Origin: an uncultured Caulobacterales bacterium
Lineage (GTDB): Bacteria > Pseudomonadota > Alphaproteobacteria > Caulobacterales > Caulobacteraceae
Assembly (NCBI GenBank): GCA_903858685.1
Contig: CAIOJR010000247.1
Span: 1-62,326, forward strand
Direction: 5' to 3'
DNA length: 62,326 bases
Part shown: one piece after another, positions 26,440-35,033 of the stretch
Layout of the letters: each line of letters opens with the position of its first letter
Position numbering within the stretch: position 1 is the first letter of the stretch
Program-made: the position numbers and the translations under genes
The notes under the pieces: generated by a model
What the model was told of the DNA's origin: nothing
Database searches by the model: none
The model's input: the letters and a program-made list of their open reading frames with translations, nothing else

Positions 26440-26859
26440 ATGGCCGACGCAACGACAACCGGCAAGGTCGGGGGCTCCAAACCCCTCTCTCCACATATGC
26501 AGATCTGGCGCTGGCACGTGACCATGGCCGCATCGATCTTCACCCGGGCCACGGGCATTGCGCTCTATGCCGGCGCATTGATCGCCGCAGGCTGGTTCAC
26601 CGCCCTGATGCTGGGGCCTGACGCCTATGGGTGCTATGTGGGCCTGCTCGGATCGCTCCTGGGCAAGCTGGTCATGTTCGGCCTGACCATTTCGATCTTC
26701 TATCATCTGGCGGCGGGCCTTCGGCATCTGGCGTTCGACATGGGCGCAGGCTTCCAGCCGCGGACAGCGAACATGACGGCTGTCGGGTGCTTCGCCTTCG
26801 CCGTTGTGGCCAGCCTGGTGGTCTGGTTCCTGGCCTGGCAAACGGGGGGGCTGCATTGA
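26440..26859 (+). CDS. sdhC: Succinate dehydrogenase cytochrome b556 subunit SdhC
   Basis: Membrane anchor of complex II, helping bind heme b and ubiquinone. 139 aa with three transmembrane helices. The SIxHRxTG signature reads SIFTRATG: Ser and Arg are kept but the usual His is Thr. The heme-ligand helix is kept (FYHLAAGLRHLAFDMG). Its TGA overlaps the TTG start of sdhD, so the two anchors are coupled. Confidence 0.93.
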   Translation: MADATTTGKVGGSKPLSPHMQIWRWHVTMAASIFTRATGIALYAGALIAAGWFTALMLGPDAYGCYVGLLGSLLGKLVMFGLTISIFYHLAAGLRHLAFDMGAGFQPRTANMTAVGCFAFAVVASLVVWFLAWQTGGLH

Positions 26860-27257
26860 GCAAGCAAGATTTCCGCACGGCGCTGGGTCGCGCTCGCGGC
26901 CTGGGTTCGGCCCATCACGGGGTGAACGCCTTCATCATTGAACGCGGCACTTCGGTCGCTCTGGTTCCGCTCTGCCTCTGGGCCGTCTACGCCGCCATCA
27001 AGGTGGCGCCGCTGGGCTATGAGAGCGCGGTCCTCCTGCTGCGCCAACCGGTCAACGCCATCCTGGCCCTTCTGTTGGTGGGCGTGTCCTTCACCCACAT
27101 GCGGGTGGGTCTGAAGGTGGTGATCGAAGACTATATCGAGACGCCGCTCGCCAAGATCGCCGCCCTGATGCTGAACAGCGCCGTGTGCTGGCTGGGCTGG
27201 GCCGTATCTTCCTTCGCCATTCTCTGGGTCGCCTTCGTCGGCGGACCCGTTCATTAA
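26856..27257 (+). CDS. sdhD: Succinate dehydrogenase membrane anchor SdhD
   Basis: Second anchor subunit of complex II, 133 aa with three membrane helices. SAHHGVNAFIIERGTSVAL opens the first helix and THMRVGLKVVIEDYIE holds the conserved His and Asp-Tyr near heme and quinone. Start is TTG 26856, overlapping the sdhC stop (TTGA); no ATG fits. sdhA follows within 20 bases. Confidence 0.93.
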   Translation: MSKQDFRTALGRARGLGSAHHGVNAFIIERGTSVALVPLCLWAVYAAIKVAPLGYESAVLLLRQPVNAILALLLVGVSFTHMRVGLKVVIEDYIETPLAKIAALMLNSAVCWLGWAVSSFAILWVAFVGGPVH

Positions 27258-27275
27258 GCCGGACGGTCATTGACC

Positions 27276-29063
27276 ATGGGTTCCTATAAGTTCGTCGATC
27301 ACAGCTACGATGTCGTCGTGGTGGGCGCAGGCGGTTCGGGCCTGCGCGCCGCGCTGGGTTGCGCCCAGGCCGGTCTCAAGACCGCGTGCGTGTCCAAGGT
27401 CTTCCCGACCCGCAGCCATACCGTGGCCGCTCAGGGCGGCATCTCGGCCAGCCTTGGCAATATGAGTCAGGACGACTGGCGCTGGCACATGTACGACACT
27501 GTCAAGGGGTCGGACTGGCTGGGCGACCAGGACGCCATCGAATATCTGTGCCGAAATGCGCCCGCCGCCGTCTATGAACTGGAGCACTGGGGCGTGCCCT
27601 TCTCCCGCACGGATGAAGGCCGCATCTATCAGCGCGCGTTCGGCGGCATGACCAAGAATTATGGTGAAGGGCCCATTCAGCGCACCTGCGCCGCAGCCGA
27701 CCGCACCGGTCACGCCATTCTTCACACCCTGTATGGCCAGTCCCTGCGCAATTCGGTGGAGTTCTTCATCGAATATTTTGCGCTGGACCTGATCATGGAT
27801 GGCGACACCTGCCGGGGCGTCACGGCCTGGAAGCTGGATGACGGCACGCTGCACCGCTTCTCCGCCAAGCTGGTCATTCTGGCGACCGGCGGCTATGGCC
27901 GCGCCTATTTCTCCTGCACCTCGGCCCATACCTGCACCGGCGACGGCAACGCCATGGTGCTGCGCGCGGGTCTGCCCCTGCAGGACATGGAGTTCGTTCA
28001 GTTCCACCCGACCGGCATCTACGGCGCCGGTTGCCTCATCACCGAAGGGGCCCGGGGCGAGGGCGGATATCTCACCAATTCCGAGGGAGAGCGCTTCATG
28101 GAGCGCTATGCCCCCTCCGCCAAGGATCTGGCCAGCCGCGACGTCGTGTCCCGCGCCATGACGGTGGAAATTCGCGAGGGCCGCGGCGTCGGTCCCAACA
28201 AGGACCACATCCACCTGCACCTGGATCATCTTGACCCGAAGATCCTGCACGAACGCCTGCCCGGCATTTCCGAGTCCGCAAAGATCTTTGCGGGTGTCGA
28301 CGTGACCAAGGAGCCGATCCCTGTTCTTCCAACGGTCCACTACAATATGGGCGGCATCCCGACCAATTATCACGGGGAAGTCCTGACCAAGGTCAATGGC
28401 GACGCCGACACGGTGGTGCCCGGCCTTATGGCCGTTGGCGAGGCGGCGTGCGTCTCGGTTCACGGCGCCAATCGCCTGGGCTCCAACTCCCTGACCGATC
28501 TTGTGGTGTTCGGCCGTGCGGCGGGTCTGCGCGCCGCCGAGATCGTCGACCGGGCCGCCAAGCCGCCGGAACCCAAGGACGCCTGGACCGACAGCCATCT
28601 GGCCCGCTTCGACCGCTTCCGCTACGCGTCGGGTGCGGAGCCGACTGCGGCGCTGCGATTGGACATGCAGAAGGCCATGCAGGAAGACGTGGCGGTGTTC
28701 CGCACCGACGACGCCCTGCAGAGCGGCGTGCAGCGTGTGGCCCAGGTGATCGAACGCGCCCGGAATATCGGCGTGTCCGACCGGGGTCTGGTCTGGAACA
28801 CCGATCTGATGGAAACGCTGGAATTCGACAATCTGATCGGCCAGGCGGCGGTGACGGCCAATTCAGCGGCCAATCGTCAGGAAAGCCGGGGCGCCCATGC
28901 CCGGGAAGACTTCAAGGACCGGGATGACAAGACCTGGATGAAGCATACCCTAGCCTGGTATGACCAGACGACAGGCAAGGTGAAACTGGATGACCGTCCG
29001 GTTCACACCTACACCATGACCGACGACATCGACTATATCGCGCCCAAGGCGCGGGTTTACTGA
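27276..29063 (+). CDS. sdhA: Succinate dehydrogenase flavoprotein subunit SdhA
   Basis: Oxidises succinate to fumarate with covalently bound FAD. 595 aa from ATG 27276 (an in-frame TTG at 27270 adds two residues). FAD-binding [15 protein letters not shown]; covalent FAD His in [16 protein letters not shown]; active-site regions [22 protein letters not shown] and [19 protein letters not shown]. The C-terminus [13 protein letters not shown] is typical. Full length and intact. Confidence 0.98.
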   Translation: MGSYKFVDHSYDVVVVGAGGSGLRAALGCAQAGLKTACVSKVFPTRSHTVAAQGGISASLGNMSQDDWRWHMYDTVKGSDWLGDQDAIEYLCRNAPAAVYELEHWGVPFSRTDEGRIYQRAFGGMTKNYGEGPIQRTCAAADRTGHAILHTLYGQSLRNSVEFFIEYFALDLIMDGDTCRGVTAWKLDDGTLHRFSAKLVILATGGYGRAYFSCTSAHTCTGDGNAMVLRAGLPLQDMEFVQFHPTGIYGAGCLITEGARGEGGYLTNSEGERFMERYAPSAKDLASRDVVSRAMTVEIREGRGVGPNKDHIHLHLDHLDPKILHERLPGISESAKIFAGVDVTKEPIPVLPTVHYNMGGIPTNYHGEVLTKVNGDADTVVPGLMAVGEAACVSVHGANRLGSNSLTDLVVFGRAAGLRAAEIVDRAAKPPEPKDAWTDSHLARFDRFRYASGAEPTAALRLDMQKAMQEDVAVFRTDDALQSGVQRVAQVIERARNIGVSDRGLVWNTDLMETLEFDNLIGQAAVTANSAANRQESRGAHAREDFKDRDDKTWMKHTLAWYDQTTGKVKLDDRPVHTYTMTDDIDYIAPKARVY

Positions 29064-29080
29064 GGCGGGGCAAGACACAG

Positions 29081-29863
29081 ATGGTCCAGTTCACCCTTCC
29101 GCGTAATTCCAAAGTCACCAAGGGCAAGCATCACGCGGCCCCGGCGGACGCCAAGACGGTCAAGACCTTCAAGGTCTATCGCTATGACCCTGAAACCGGC
29201 GCCAATCCGCGTTGGGACACCTATGACGTGGCCGTAGATCAGTGCGGACCCATGGTGCTCGACGCCATATTGCACATCAAGAACACCATGGACCCGACCC
29301 TGGCTTTTCGACGGTCGTGCCGTGAAGGGGTGTGCGGCTCCTGCGCCATGAATATTGGCGGGCGCAACACGCTGGCCTGCACCCACGCCTGGGCTGACAC
29401 GCCGGGCGAGGTGGTGCAGATCTCGCCCCTGCCGCACATGCCGGTGGTGAAGGATCTGGTGCCGGACCTGACCCTGTTTTTCGCCCAGTATTCGTCGATC
29501 GAGCCCTGGCTTCAGACCGACACGCCGACGCCGCAGCGGGAATGGACCCAGGCGCCGGCCGACCGGGCCAGGCTGGACGGCCTCTATGAGTGCATTCTGT
29601 GCGCGTGCTGTTCGACCTCCTGCCCCAGCTATTGGTGGAATGGGGACAAGTATCTGGGACCGGCGGCGCTTCTTCAGGCCTATCGCTGGCTGGTGGACAG
29701 CCGGGATGAATCCACGGGCGACCGTCTGGACGGACTTGAAGACCCCTTCAAGCTCTATCGCTGCCATACGATCATGAATTGCGCCCAGGTCTGCCCCAAG
29801 GGGCTGAACCCGGCCAAGGCGATTGCCGGCATCAAGCGCATGCTGGTCGAGCGGGTCGTCTGA
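29081..29863 (+). CDS. sdhB: Succinate dehydrogenase iron-sulfur subunit SdhB
   Basis: Carries electrons from FAD to quinone through 2Fe-2S, 4Fe-4S and 3Fe-4S clusters. 260 aa. 2Fe-2S ligands in [22 protein letters not shown]; the ferredoxin-like part has [19 protein letters not shown] and [15 protein letters not shown]. An N-terminal extension of about 25 residues is common in alphaproteobacteria. Last of sdhCDAB; the thioredoxin-fold gene starts only 6 bases later. Confidence 0.98.
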   Translation: MVQFTLPRNSKVTKGKHHAAPADAKTVKTFKVYRYDPETGANPRWDTYDVAVDQCGPMVLDAILHIKNTMDPTLAFRRSCREGVCGSCAMNIGGRNTLACTHAWADTPGEVVQISPLPHMPVVKDLVPDLTLFFAQYSSIEPWLQTDTPTPQREWTQAPADRARLDGLYECILCACCSTSCPSYWWNGDKYLGPAALLQAYRWLVDSRDESTGDRLDGLEDPFKLYRCHTIMNCAQVCPKGLNPAKAIAGIKRMLVERVV

Positions 29864-29869
29864 CGGGCC

Positions 29870-30532
29870 ATGGCGCGCGCACTGCAGAAGCCTGGGCTGT
29901 TTGCGGCATTGGCCGTGACCACTGCCCTTGTCATAGCCGGAGCCCTCACGCTGATGTCCACGCCGGTCAAGGCTGCGGATCTCCCGAATGGCGGCATCCA
30001 CACCATCACCCAGGACGAGGCGAAGTTGCGCGCCCTTTTGGAACAGTCAGGCTGGGTCTCGCCCGGCCTGTCCCAGACCCGCTTCGTCTACATGGTCTCG
30101 TTCCGCTCGTGCCCTGACTGCATCCGCTTTGAAACCGAACAGTTTCCCGATCTGCACAGGGCCGGCATAGATACGCGCGTCATCGTCGTCGCGCGCCGCG
30201 CCAAGTCAACCCAGGCTGAGCGGTCCGGCGTGGCCGAGCTATGGGCGCGGCGTGACTGGAAGACCTATGAAACCTGGACCGGAATGCCCGTCCAGGCCTG
30301 GACGGCCGAGGGCCTGATCAATGCCGATCTGGACGCCGGGCGCGCGGGCGAGGTCGAAAAAGGTCGCGAACTGGTCGAACAACTGCGCCCGCTGATGGCT
30401 GAAAACGGCATCAGTTTCGCCTATCCGCTTCTGATCTGGCAGGACAAGGACGGCCACCTGCGCGGCTGCGCCTGCGAAGACCGCATCACCTATCCCTTTG
30501 TGCGCGCCGAACTCGGCTTGCCCAACGGCTGA
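29870..30532 (+). CDS. Periplasmic thioredoxin-fold protein with CPDC motif, function unknown
   Basis: 220 aa. An N-terminal hydrophobic stretch (LFAALAVTTALVIAGALTLMSTPVKA) looks like a signal peptide ending in VKAA. The core has FVYMVSFRSCPDCIRFE, a CxxC redox site in thioredoxin/DsbC-like context, a long helical insert, then YPLLIWQDKDGHLRGCACEDR with a cis-Pro-like position and two more cysteines. I do not recognise a named family. It begins 6 bases after sdhB, so it is very probably on the sdh transcript, and it converges on folC with a 3-base gap. Confidence 0.65.
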   Translation: MARALQKPGLFAALAVTTALVIAGALTLMSTPVKAADLPNGGIHTITQDEAKLRALLEQSGWVSPGLSQTRFVYMVSFRSCPDCIRFETEQFPDLHRAGIDTRVIVVARRAKSTQAERSGVAELWARRDWKTYETWTGMPVQAWTAEGLINADLDAGRAGEVEKGRELVEQLRPLMAENGISFAYPLLIWQDKDGHLRGCACEDRITYPFVRAELGLPNG

Positions 30533-30535
30533 TGG

Positions 30536-31855
30536 TCAATTCGGCAGGGTCTCGGGCGACAGGGCCAGAACCTCTCCTGCCAGGTAGAGAGAACCGCAGA
30601 TCAGAATATGAGGCGAGGGTCCGTGGGCGTCTGTGGCGCGCGCGACGGCGTCAGACACGTCGTCTGCGATTTCAGCCGCCAGCCCGACAGATTTTGCGAT
30701 CCCGGCCAGAGATTCAGGTTTTGCGGCGGCCTCTGCAGCAAAGCCGGTCAGGATCAGACGCGGCGCCAGCGACACGAAAGCTTCCAGCACGCCCTTGGCG
30801 TCCTTGTTCGCCAACAGGCCCAGTATGATCGTCACGGGACGCCCGTCACGGGCCGCCATCTGGCGCATGGCGTCAGACGCCGCACGCGCTCCATGAGGAT
30901 TATGACCGCCGTCGAGCCACAGATCCGAACCGACAGCCGCCGTGCGCGCGCCGAGCGGGCCGGCTGACAACCGCTGCATCCGCGCGGGCCAGACAACCGT
31001 CTGAAGGCCACGCCCTATGGCCGCGGCGTCGATCCTGTGATCATCGAAGGCCAGCAGCGCGGCTATGGCCAATCCGGCATTGTCGATCTGATGCGCGCCG
31101 ACCAGGGCCGGCGACGGAAGATCCAGCAGGCGTGTCTCGTCCTGCCAGACCATTCCGCCAGCTCCGGCATGCGCGTCGAAAGCCTGGCCCATCCAGCGCA
31201 GCCCGACGCCCGCCCGATCGGCCTCGACTTCGATCGCCCTCCGCGCATCGTCAGCCTGACGGGCCACAACGCCAACGCATCCTGGTTTCAGGATGCCGGC
31301 CTTTTCGCGCGCTATCCCCGACAGTTCGTCGCCAAGAAACTCGCGATGGTCATAGTCGACTGGCGTGATGACCGCGACGCGCGGCGGCGGCAGGATATTG
31401 GTCGAATCAAACCGGCCGCCGAGCCCGACCTCGACAATCAGCAGATCGGCCGGCTCGCGTGAAAAGGCGACCAGAGCCGCAACCGTCGTGATCTCAAAAA
31501 ACGTGATCTCCTGACCCGCATTGACCGCCTCCACCTCGGCCAGAATATCGGCCAGAGCCGCATCCTGGATCAACCGCCCCGCCAATCGGATCCGCTCTGC
31601 GAAACGCACCAGATGCGGCGAGGTGAAGACATGCACGCTCAGGCCCGCCGCCTCAGCTATGGCTCGCATCAGGGCCATAGTGGAGCCCTTGCCGTTGGTT
31701 CCCGCCACGTGGATCACCGGCGGCAGCTTGTCTTCCGGATGGTCCAAAGCCGCGCAAAGCCGTTCGATCCGCCCCAGGGACAGGTCGATCTTCTTCGGGT
31801 GCAGCCCCATCAGACGCCGGAGCGCGGCGTCGTGAGGCCCAAGAAAATCACTCAA
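30536..31855 (-). CDS. folC: Bifunctional dihydrofolate synthase/folylpolyglutamate synthase FolC
   Basis: Adds L-glutamate to dihydropteroate and to folates. 439 aa Mur-ligase fold. Visible: MGLHPKKIDLSLGRIERL, ATP loop HVAGTNGKGSTMALM, FTSPHLVRFAERIRL (folate loop), EVGLGGRFDSTN and VITPVDYDHREFLG, and DGGHNPHGARA in the C-terminal domain. Its ATG overlaps the stop of the upstream ABC exporter gene by four bases. Confidence 0.95.
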   Translation of the reverse strand: MSDFLGPHDAALRRLMGLHPKKIDLSLGRIERLCAALDHPEDKLPPVIHVAGTNGKGSTMALMRAIAEAAGLSVHVFTSPHLVRFAERIRLAGRLIQDAALADILAEVEAVNAGQEITFFEITTVAALVAFSREPADLLIVEVGLGGRFDSTNILPPPRVAVITPVDYDHREFLGDELSGIAREKAGILKPGCVGVVARQADDARRAIEVEADRAGVGLRWMGQAFDAHAGAGGMVWQDETRLLDLPSPALVGAHQIDNAGLAIAALLAFDDHRIDAAAIGRGLQTVVWPARMQRLSAGPLGARTAAVGSDLWLDGGHNPHGARAASDAMRQMAARDGRPVTIILGLLANKDAKGVLEAFVSLAPRLILTGFAAEAAAKPESLAGIAKSVGLAAEIADDVSDAVARATDAHGPSPHILICGSLYLAGEVLALSPETLPN

Positions 31856-33705
31856 ACCGTGTCCGCCTCTTCCAACCGGGGCTGTCCCTGACCAAATTGC
31901 AGCTCCGCCAGATGGGCGTAGAGACCGCCACGCGCCACCAGGTCCGCATGACGCCCCTCTTCAACCACCCTGCCCTCGTCCATGACGATGATCCGGTCCG
32001 CGTTCAGCACGGTGGCCAGACGATGGGCGATCACCAGAGTCGTCCGCGATCCCATGGCGCGATCCAGAGCGGACTGGACCAGCCGCTCATTTTCGGCGTC
32101 CAGCGCACTGGTGGCCTCATCCAGCAACAGAATCGGCGCGTCTCGAACCAGGGCGCGGGCAATGGCCAGCCGCTGCTTCTGCCCCCCGGACAGGGTGCGT
32201 CCACGCTCGCCGAGGGACTGGTTGAAGCCTTCGGGCAGGGCCTCGATGAAGCCCAGCGCCTCGGCGCTGGCGGCCGCTGCGCGCACATCGTCCAATGAGG
32301 CCTCCGACCGGCCAAAGCGGATATTGTCGGCGGCTGAACCGGAGAACAGGGCGGCGTCCTGGGCGACCAGCGCCAGCCGGGCACGCACAGCCTTCGGATC
32401 GGCGTCTCGCAGATTGACGCCGTCGATCGCCACGATCCCCGCCTGAGGATCATAAAAGCGCAGAAGCAGGCGCAGCACTGTGCTCTTACCCGCGCCGGAC
32501 GGGCCAACCAGAGCCACCGTCTCGCCGGGCTGAACCGTCAGCGAAAAGCCGTTCAGCGCAGGCAGGTCAGGCCGCCCCGGATAGGCGAAACGCACATCGG
32601 CGAATGTGATCGCGCCATGGGCGGGGCTCGGCAAAGCCACGGGATGGCGCGGCGCAGCGATGGTGGGGGTTGCGGCCAGCAGTTCATTGATCCGCGACAT
32701 GGCGCCGGACGCCTTCTGCACTTCGCCCCAGACCTCGCCCAAGGCGCCGACGGAGCCAGCCGCCAGAACCGCCAGAACCAGAAATTGCAGAAGGGCGCCG
32801 TTGCTGATCTCGCCGGACCGGACGGCCTGCACGCCCAGCCACAGGACCGCCGCCACGCCGGCGAAAACCAGCCCCATGACCATGGCCGTCATGATGGCGC
32901 GTGCGCTGATCCGCGACAGGGATGCGGCGAAGGCCTGTTCCACTGCGCCATCGAAGCGATGCGAGGCCGCCGCCTCGCGTCCGAAAGCCTGCACTGTCTC
33001 CAGCTGGTCAAGGCTTTCTCCGGCGAACGCCACCGCGTCCGCAAACCTGTCCTGCGCCTGCACCGACAGGGACCGAACCCGACGACCAAACAGAAAAAGC
33101 GGGATGAGGACGACGGGCACGATCGCTATGACGCCCAGGGTCAGTTTCGGCGATACGACCGTAATCAGGGCGAGCGCACCGATCATCGTCAGGACATTGC
33201 GCAACGCGATCGACAAGGATACGCCGGCCATCGACTCGATAATGGCGATGTCCGCGGTCATGCGCGACAGGACCTCGCCCGTGCGGATGGTGAGAAACCA
33301 TGACTGATCCAGCGTCAGGACATGGGCGTAGAGCTTGCGACGAAGATCGGCGACGACCCGCTCGCCCAGACGGGTCACGAAATAGAACCGGCTGGCGGTG
33401 GCGAGCGCCAGGGCCAGGGCGACGCCCACCGCCAAGATAAAGTCCCGCGTCCGGAACCCGTGATCAATCGCCAGACGCAGCGCACCGGTCATGCCCAGGG
33501 TAAGGGAGGACGACACGATCAGACACAGGCCAGCCATCAGGGCCTGTGGCCAGTGCGAGGCCACAAGGGGAAAGAGTCGCGCCAAGGGACGCAGGTCACG
33601 TGACCTGGCGCGCTTACCCTTGGCCGCGTCGATATCGGCCGCCAACAGGGCGCCTGAGCTGGGGCGCCCCTGCACTTGAGGGCCGGAGCCCGATATTTCC
33701 GTCAT
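31852..33705 (-). CDS. ABC exporter, fused permease and ATPase (MsbA/HlyB-type half transporter)
   Basis: 617 aa homodimer-type exporter. About residues 40-330 form six membrane helices, including GMTGALRLAIDHGF and VVADLRRKLYAHVLTLDQSWF. The ATPase domain (about 365-600) has Walker A VGPSGAGKSTVLR, Q-loop VAQDAALF, signature LSGGQKQRLAIARAL, Walker B ILLLDEATSALD and the switch His in VIAHRLATV. The N-terminal 40 residues are hydrophilic. Lipid, peptide or drug substrate cannot be decided. The folC gene overlaps its end, and rpmE diverges from it. Confidence 0.9.
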   Translation of the reverse strand: MTEISGSGPQVQGRPSSGALLAADIDAAKGKRARSRDLRPLARLFPLVASHWPQALMAGLCLIVSSSLTLGMTGALRLAIDHGFRTRDFILAVGVALALALATASRFYFVTRLGERVVADLRRKLYAHVLTLDQSWFLTIRTGEVLSRMTADIAIIESMAGVSLSIALRNVLTMIGALALITVVSPKLTLGVIAIVPVVLIPLFLFGRRVRSLSVQAQDRFADAVAFAGESLDQLETVQAFGREAAASHRFDGAVEQAFAASLSRISARAIMTAMVMGLVFAGVAAVLWLGVQAVRSGEISNGALLQFLVLAVLAAGSVGALGEVWGEVQKASGAMSRINELLAATPTIAAPRHPVALPSPAHGAITFADVRFAYPGRPDLPALNGFSLTVQPGETVALVGPSGAGKSTVLRLLLRFYDPQAGIVAIDGVNLRDADPKAVRARLALVAQDAALFSGSAADNIRFGRSEASLDDVRAAAASAEALGFIEALPEGFNQSLGERGRTLSGGQKQRLAIARALVRDAPILLLDEATSALDAENERLVQSALDRAMGSRTTLVIAHRLATVLNADRIIVMDEGRVVEEGRHADLVARGGLYAHLAELQFGQGQPRLEEADTV

Positions 33706-33742
33706 TCCGTCACCTCAAAAAGCACTCTGCGCACAGGCCCAC

Positions 33743-33770
33743 TTGCCAGAGGCCCGGCCTATCGTGTAAA
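33743..33770 (+). promoter_or_regulatory. Candidate rpmE promoter
   Basis: TTGCCA (33743-33748), 16-base spacer, TGTAAA (33765-33770). A start site near 33777 would place the leader hairpin at 33786-33807 at the very beginning of the transcript. Confidence 0.35.
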
Positions 33771-33785
33771 CGCTCGCGTCTTGGT

Positions 33786-33815
33786 GGCCCGCCTTAACCG
33801 GCGGGCCCTTTCTAT
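33786..33815 (+). promoter_or_regulatory. Leader hairpin before rpmE (terminator-like, possible attenuator)
   Basis: GGCCCGCC (33786-33793), loop TTAACC, GGCGGGCC (33800-33807): a perfect 8-bp GC stem, followed by CTTTCTATT. The gene on its left runs the other way, so no plus-strand gene needs a terminator here. It lies in the rpmE 5' leader, 61 bases before the ATG. Confidence 0.45.
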
Positions 33816-33868
33816 TCACGTGTTCGTCCCGTGTGATCGGGCATATCAAAAGTCGGTTGGACCACGCC

Positions 33869-34096
33869 ATGAAACAAGACACCCACCCCGACTATCACTT
33901 CATCAATGTGGTGATGACCAACGGGACGACCTACCAAACCCGCTCTACCTACGGCAAGGCGGGCGCAACCCTGGATCTCGATATCGATCCCTCGACCCAT
34001 CCGGCCTGGACCGGCGGCCAGCAACACCTGCTGGATCGGGGCGGTCGCGTGTCGCGCTTCAACGCCAAATTCGCAGGCTTTACCGGAAAGCGCTGA
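33869..34096 (+). CDS. rpmE: 50S ribosomal protein L31
   Basis: Surface protein of the large ribosomal subunit. 75 aa, starting [19 protein letters not shown] and carrying STHPAWTGG and [15 protein letters not shown], the L31 signature. It is the zinc-free type: no cysteines at all. ATG 33869 gives the standard start; an upstream ATG at 33833 would add 12 residues. A strong terminator follows. Confidence 0.97.
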   Translation: MKQDTHPDYHFINVVMTNGTTYQTRSTYGKAGATLDLDIDPSTHPAWTGGQQHLLDRGGRVSRFNAKFAGFTGKR

Positions 34097-34140
34097 TCAG
34101 CGCTGTCTGACACCCGGTTCTGATCCAGAACCCGCTTTTG

Positions 34141-34173
34141 AAAACCTCCCCGGCGCGGCTGTGGGAGGTTTTT
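34141..34173 (+). terminator. Intrinsic terminator of rpmE
   Basis: AAAACCTCCC (34141-34150) pairs with GGGAGGTTTT (34163-34172) around a 12-base loop and runs into T residues. Confidence 0.85.
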
Positions 34174-34200
34174 CTATGGCCGGTCGACGGCGCGACCGCC

Positions 34201-34244
34201 AAAATGAAAACGGGCCGGCCGCCTTGTGGCGACCGGCCCGTTTT
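34201..34244 (-). terminator. Intrinsic terminator of gcrA
   Basis: A 17-base stem: 34207-34223 pairs with 34228-34244 around TTGT. The single non-Watson-Crick pair is G-U in the minus-strand RNA but C-A on plus, so the structure suits minus-strand transcripts. T-rich sequence follows on minus. Confidence 0.85.
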
Positions 34245-34285
34245 CGAACCCGGCGTTGAGCCCCGGTCTGGGGTTCTGCGTCGGA

Positions 34286-34816
34286 CTAGATATAGCGGCG
34301 CAAAGAGCGCGCCAGTTCTGAGCCGTCCGTGCGACGCGCCTTCTTCTGCTGTGGCTGATAGGCGATGCGCGCATGTTCTGCGCAATAGGGACCGTCTTCG
34401 CCTGTGCGGCGCCCGCAGAAGCTGAACCCGTCCGTCGCGGGATCGCCGATCGGCCACTTGCACATATGGGCGCCCAGGGTCAGCACCGTGGCTGAGCCTG
34501 GCTCTTCATGCCGATAGACAGGCACATGGGCGGGCGGCGCGGATGGCTGGACCGGGGCCGGCTCGACACGGCGCGCAACGGGTGCGGGCTGAACCTGGGT
34601 TGCGGGCCGTGCGGGACGCGGCGCCTTGAACACCGGGCGCGCCGGTTGCGACGGTGCGGCGCGGCCAGACAGGCCGAGACGGTGAACCTTGCCGATCACG
34701 GCGTTGCGCGTCACGCCGCCCAGTTGCTTGGCGATCTGGCTGGCGCTGAGCCCGTCAAGCCAAAGCTTCTTCAACGTCGCGACCCGGTCGTCTGTCCATC
34801 CTGTTGCCGTTTCCAC
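34286..34816 (-). CDS. gcrA: Cell-cycle transcription regulator GcrA
   Basis: In Caulobacter, GcrA binds sigma-70 and stimulates promoters carrying CcrM-methylated GANTC sites in S phase. 176 aa from GTG 34816. The N-terminal helix-turn-helix reads GWTDDRVATLKKLWLDGLSA and SQIAKQLGGVTRNAVIGKVH. A Pro/Ala-rich linker (about 60-120) follows, then the sigma-binding C-terminal region with CKWPIGDP and FCGRRTGEDGPYCAEHA. The GTG is preferred because the family starts METATGWTDD; the frame stays open upstream without conservation. A dyad and one GANTC site (34968-34972) lie upstream. Confidence 0.96.
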   Translation of the reverse strand: METATGWTDDRVATLKKLWLDGLSASQIAKQLGGVTRNAVIGKVHRLGLSGRAAPSQPARPVFKAPRPARPATQVQPAPVARRVEPAPVQPSAPPAHVPVYRHEEPGSATVLTLGAHMCKWPIGDPATDGFSFCGRRTGEDGPYCAEHARIAYQPQQKKARRTDGSELARSLRRYI

Positions 34817-34901
34817 GTGCGCCCCCGAATTTATGATCGTCGAATTGGTGGATACTAAATGTAGCGTGGTCGGCGGCGAGCCATACCCGCCAGACACTAG
34901 A

Positions 34902-34915
34902 TATCGTAAACGATA
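34902..34915. promoter_or_regulatory. Inverted repeat TATCGT-AA-ACGATA in the gcrA / ABC-permease divergent region
   Basis: Perfect 6-2-6 dyad about 86 bases upstream of the gcrA GTG and 119 bases upstream of the divergent permease ATG. Operator-like; the binding protein is unknown. Confidence 0.4.
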
Positions 34916-35033
34916 CGTTAAGACACACAATAGGCGCCAAGCCCTTCGTCCACAGAAACCACATGTTGATTCGTCGCACCCTGACGTCGGCGACATCTTG
35001 CACAAGCGGCTCTGAGCGCGCACATCTGCAGAC

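Noticed and set aside
27267-28598. Long minus-strand open frame opposite sdhA
   Set aside because: Shadow of a full-length, highly conserved sdhA.
34207-34244. Hairpin as a second terminator for rpmE
   Set aside because: Its one non-canonical pair is G-U only in minus-strand RNA, and rpmE already has a terminator; assigned to gcrA.
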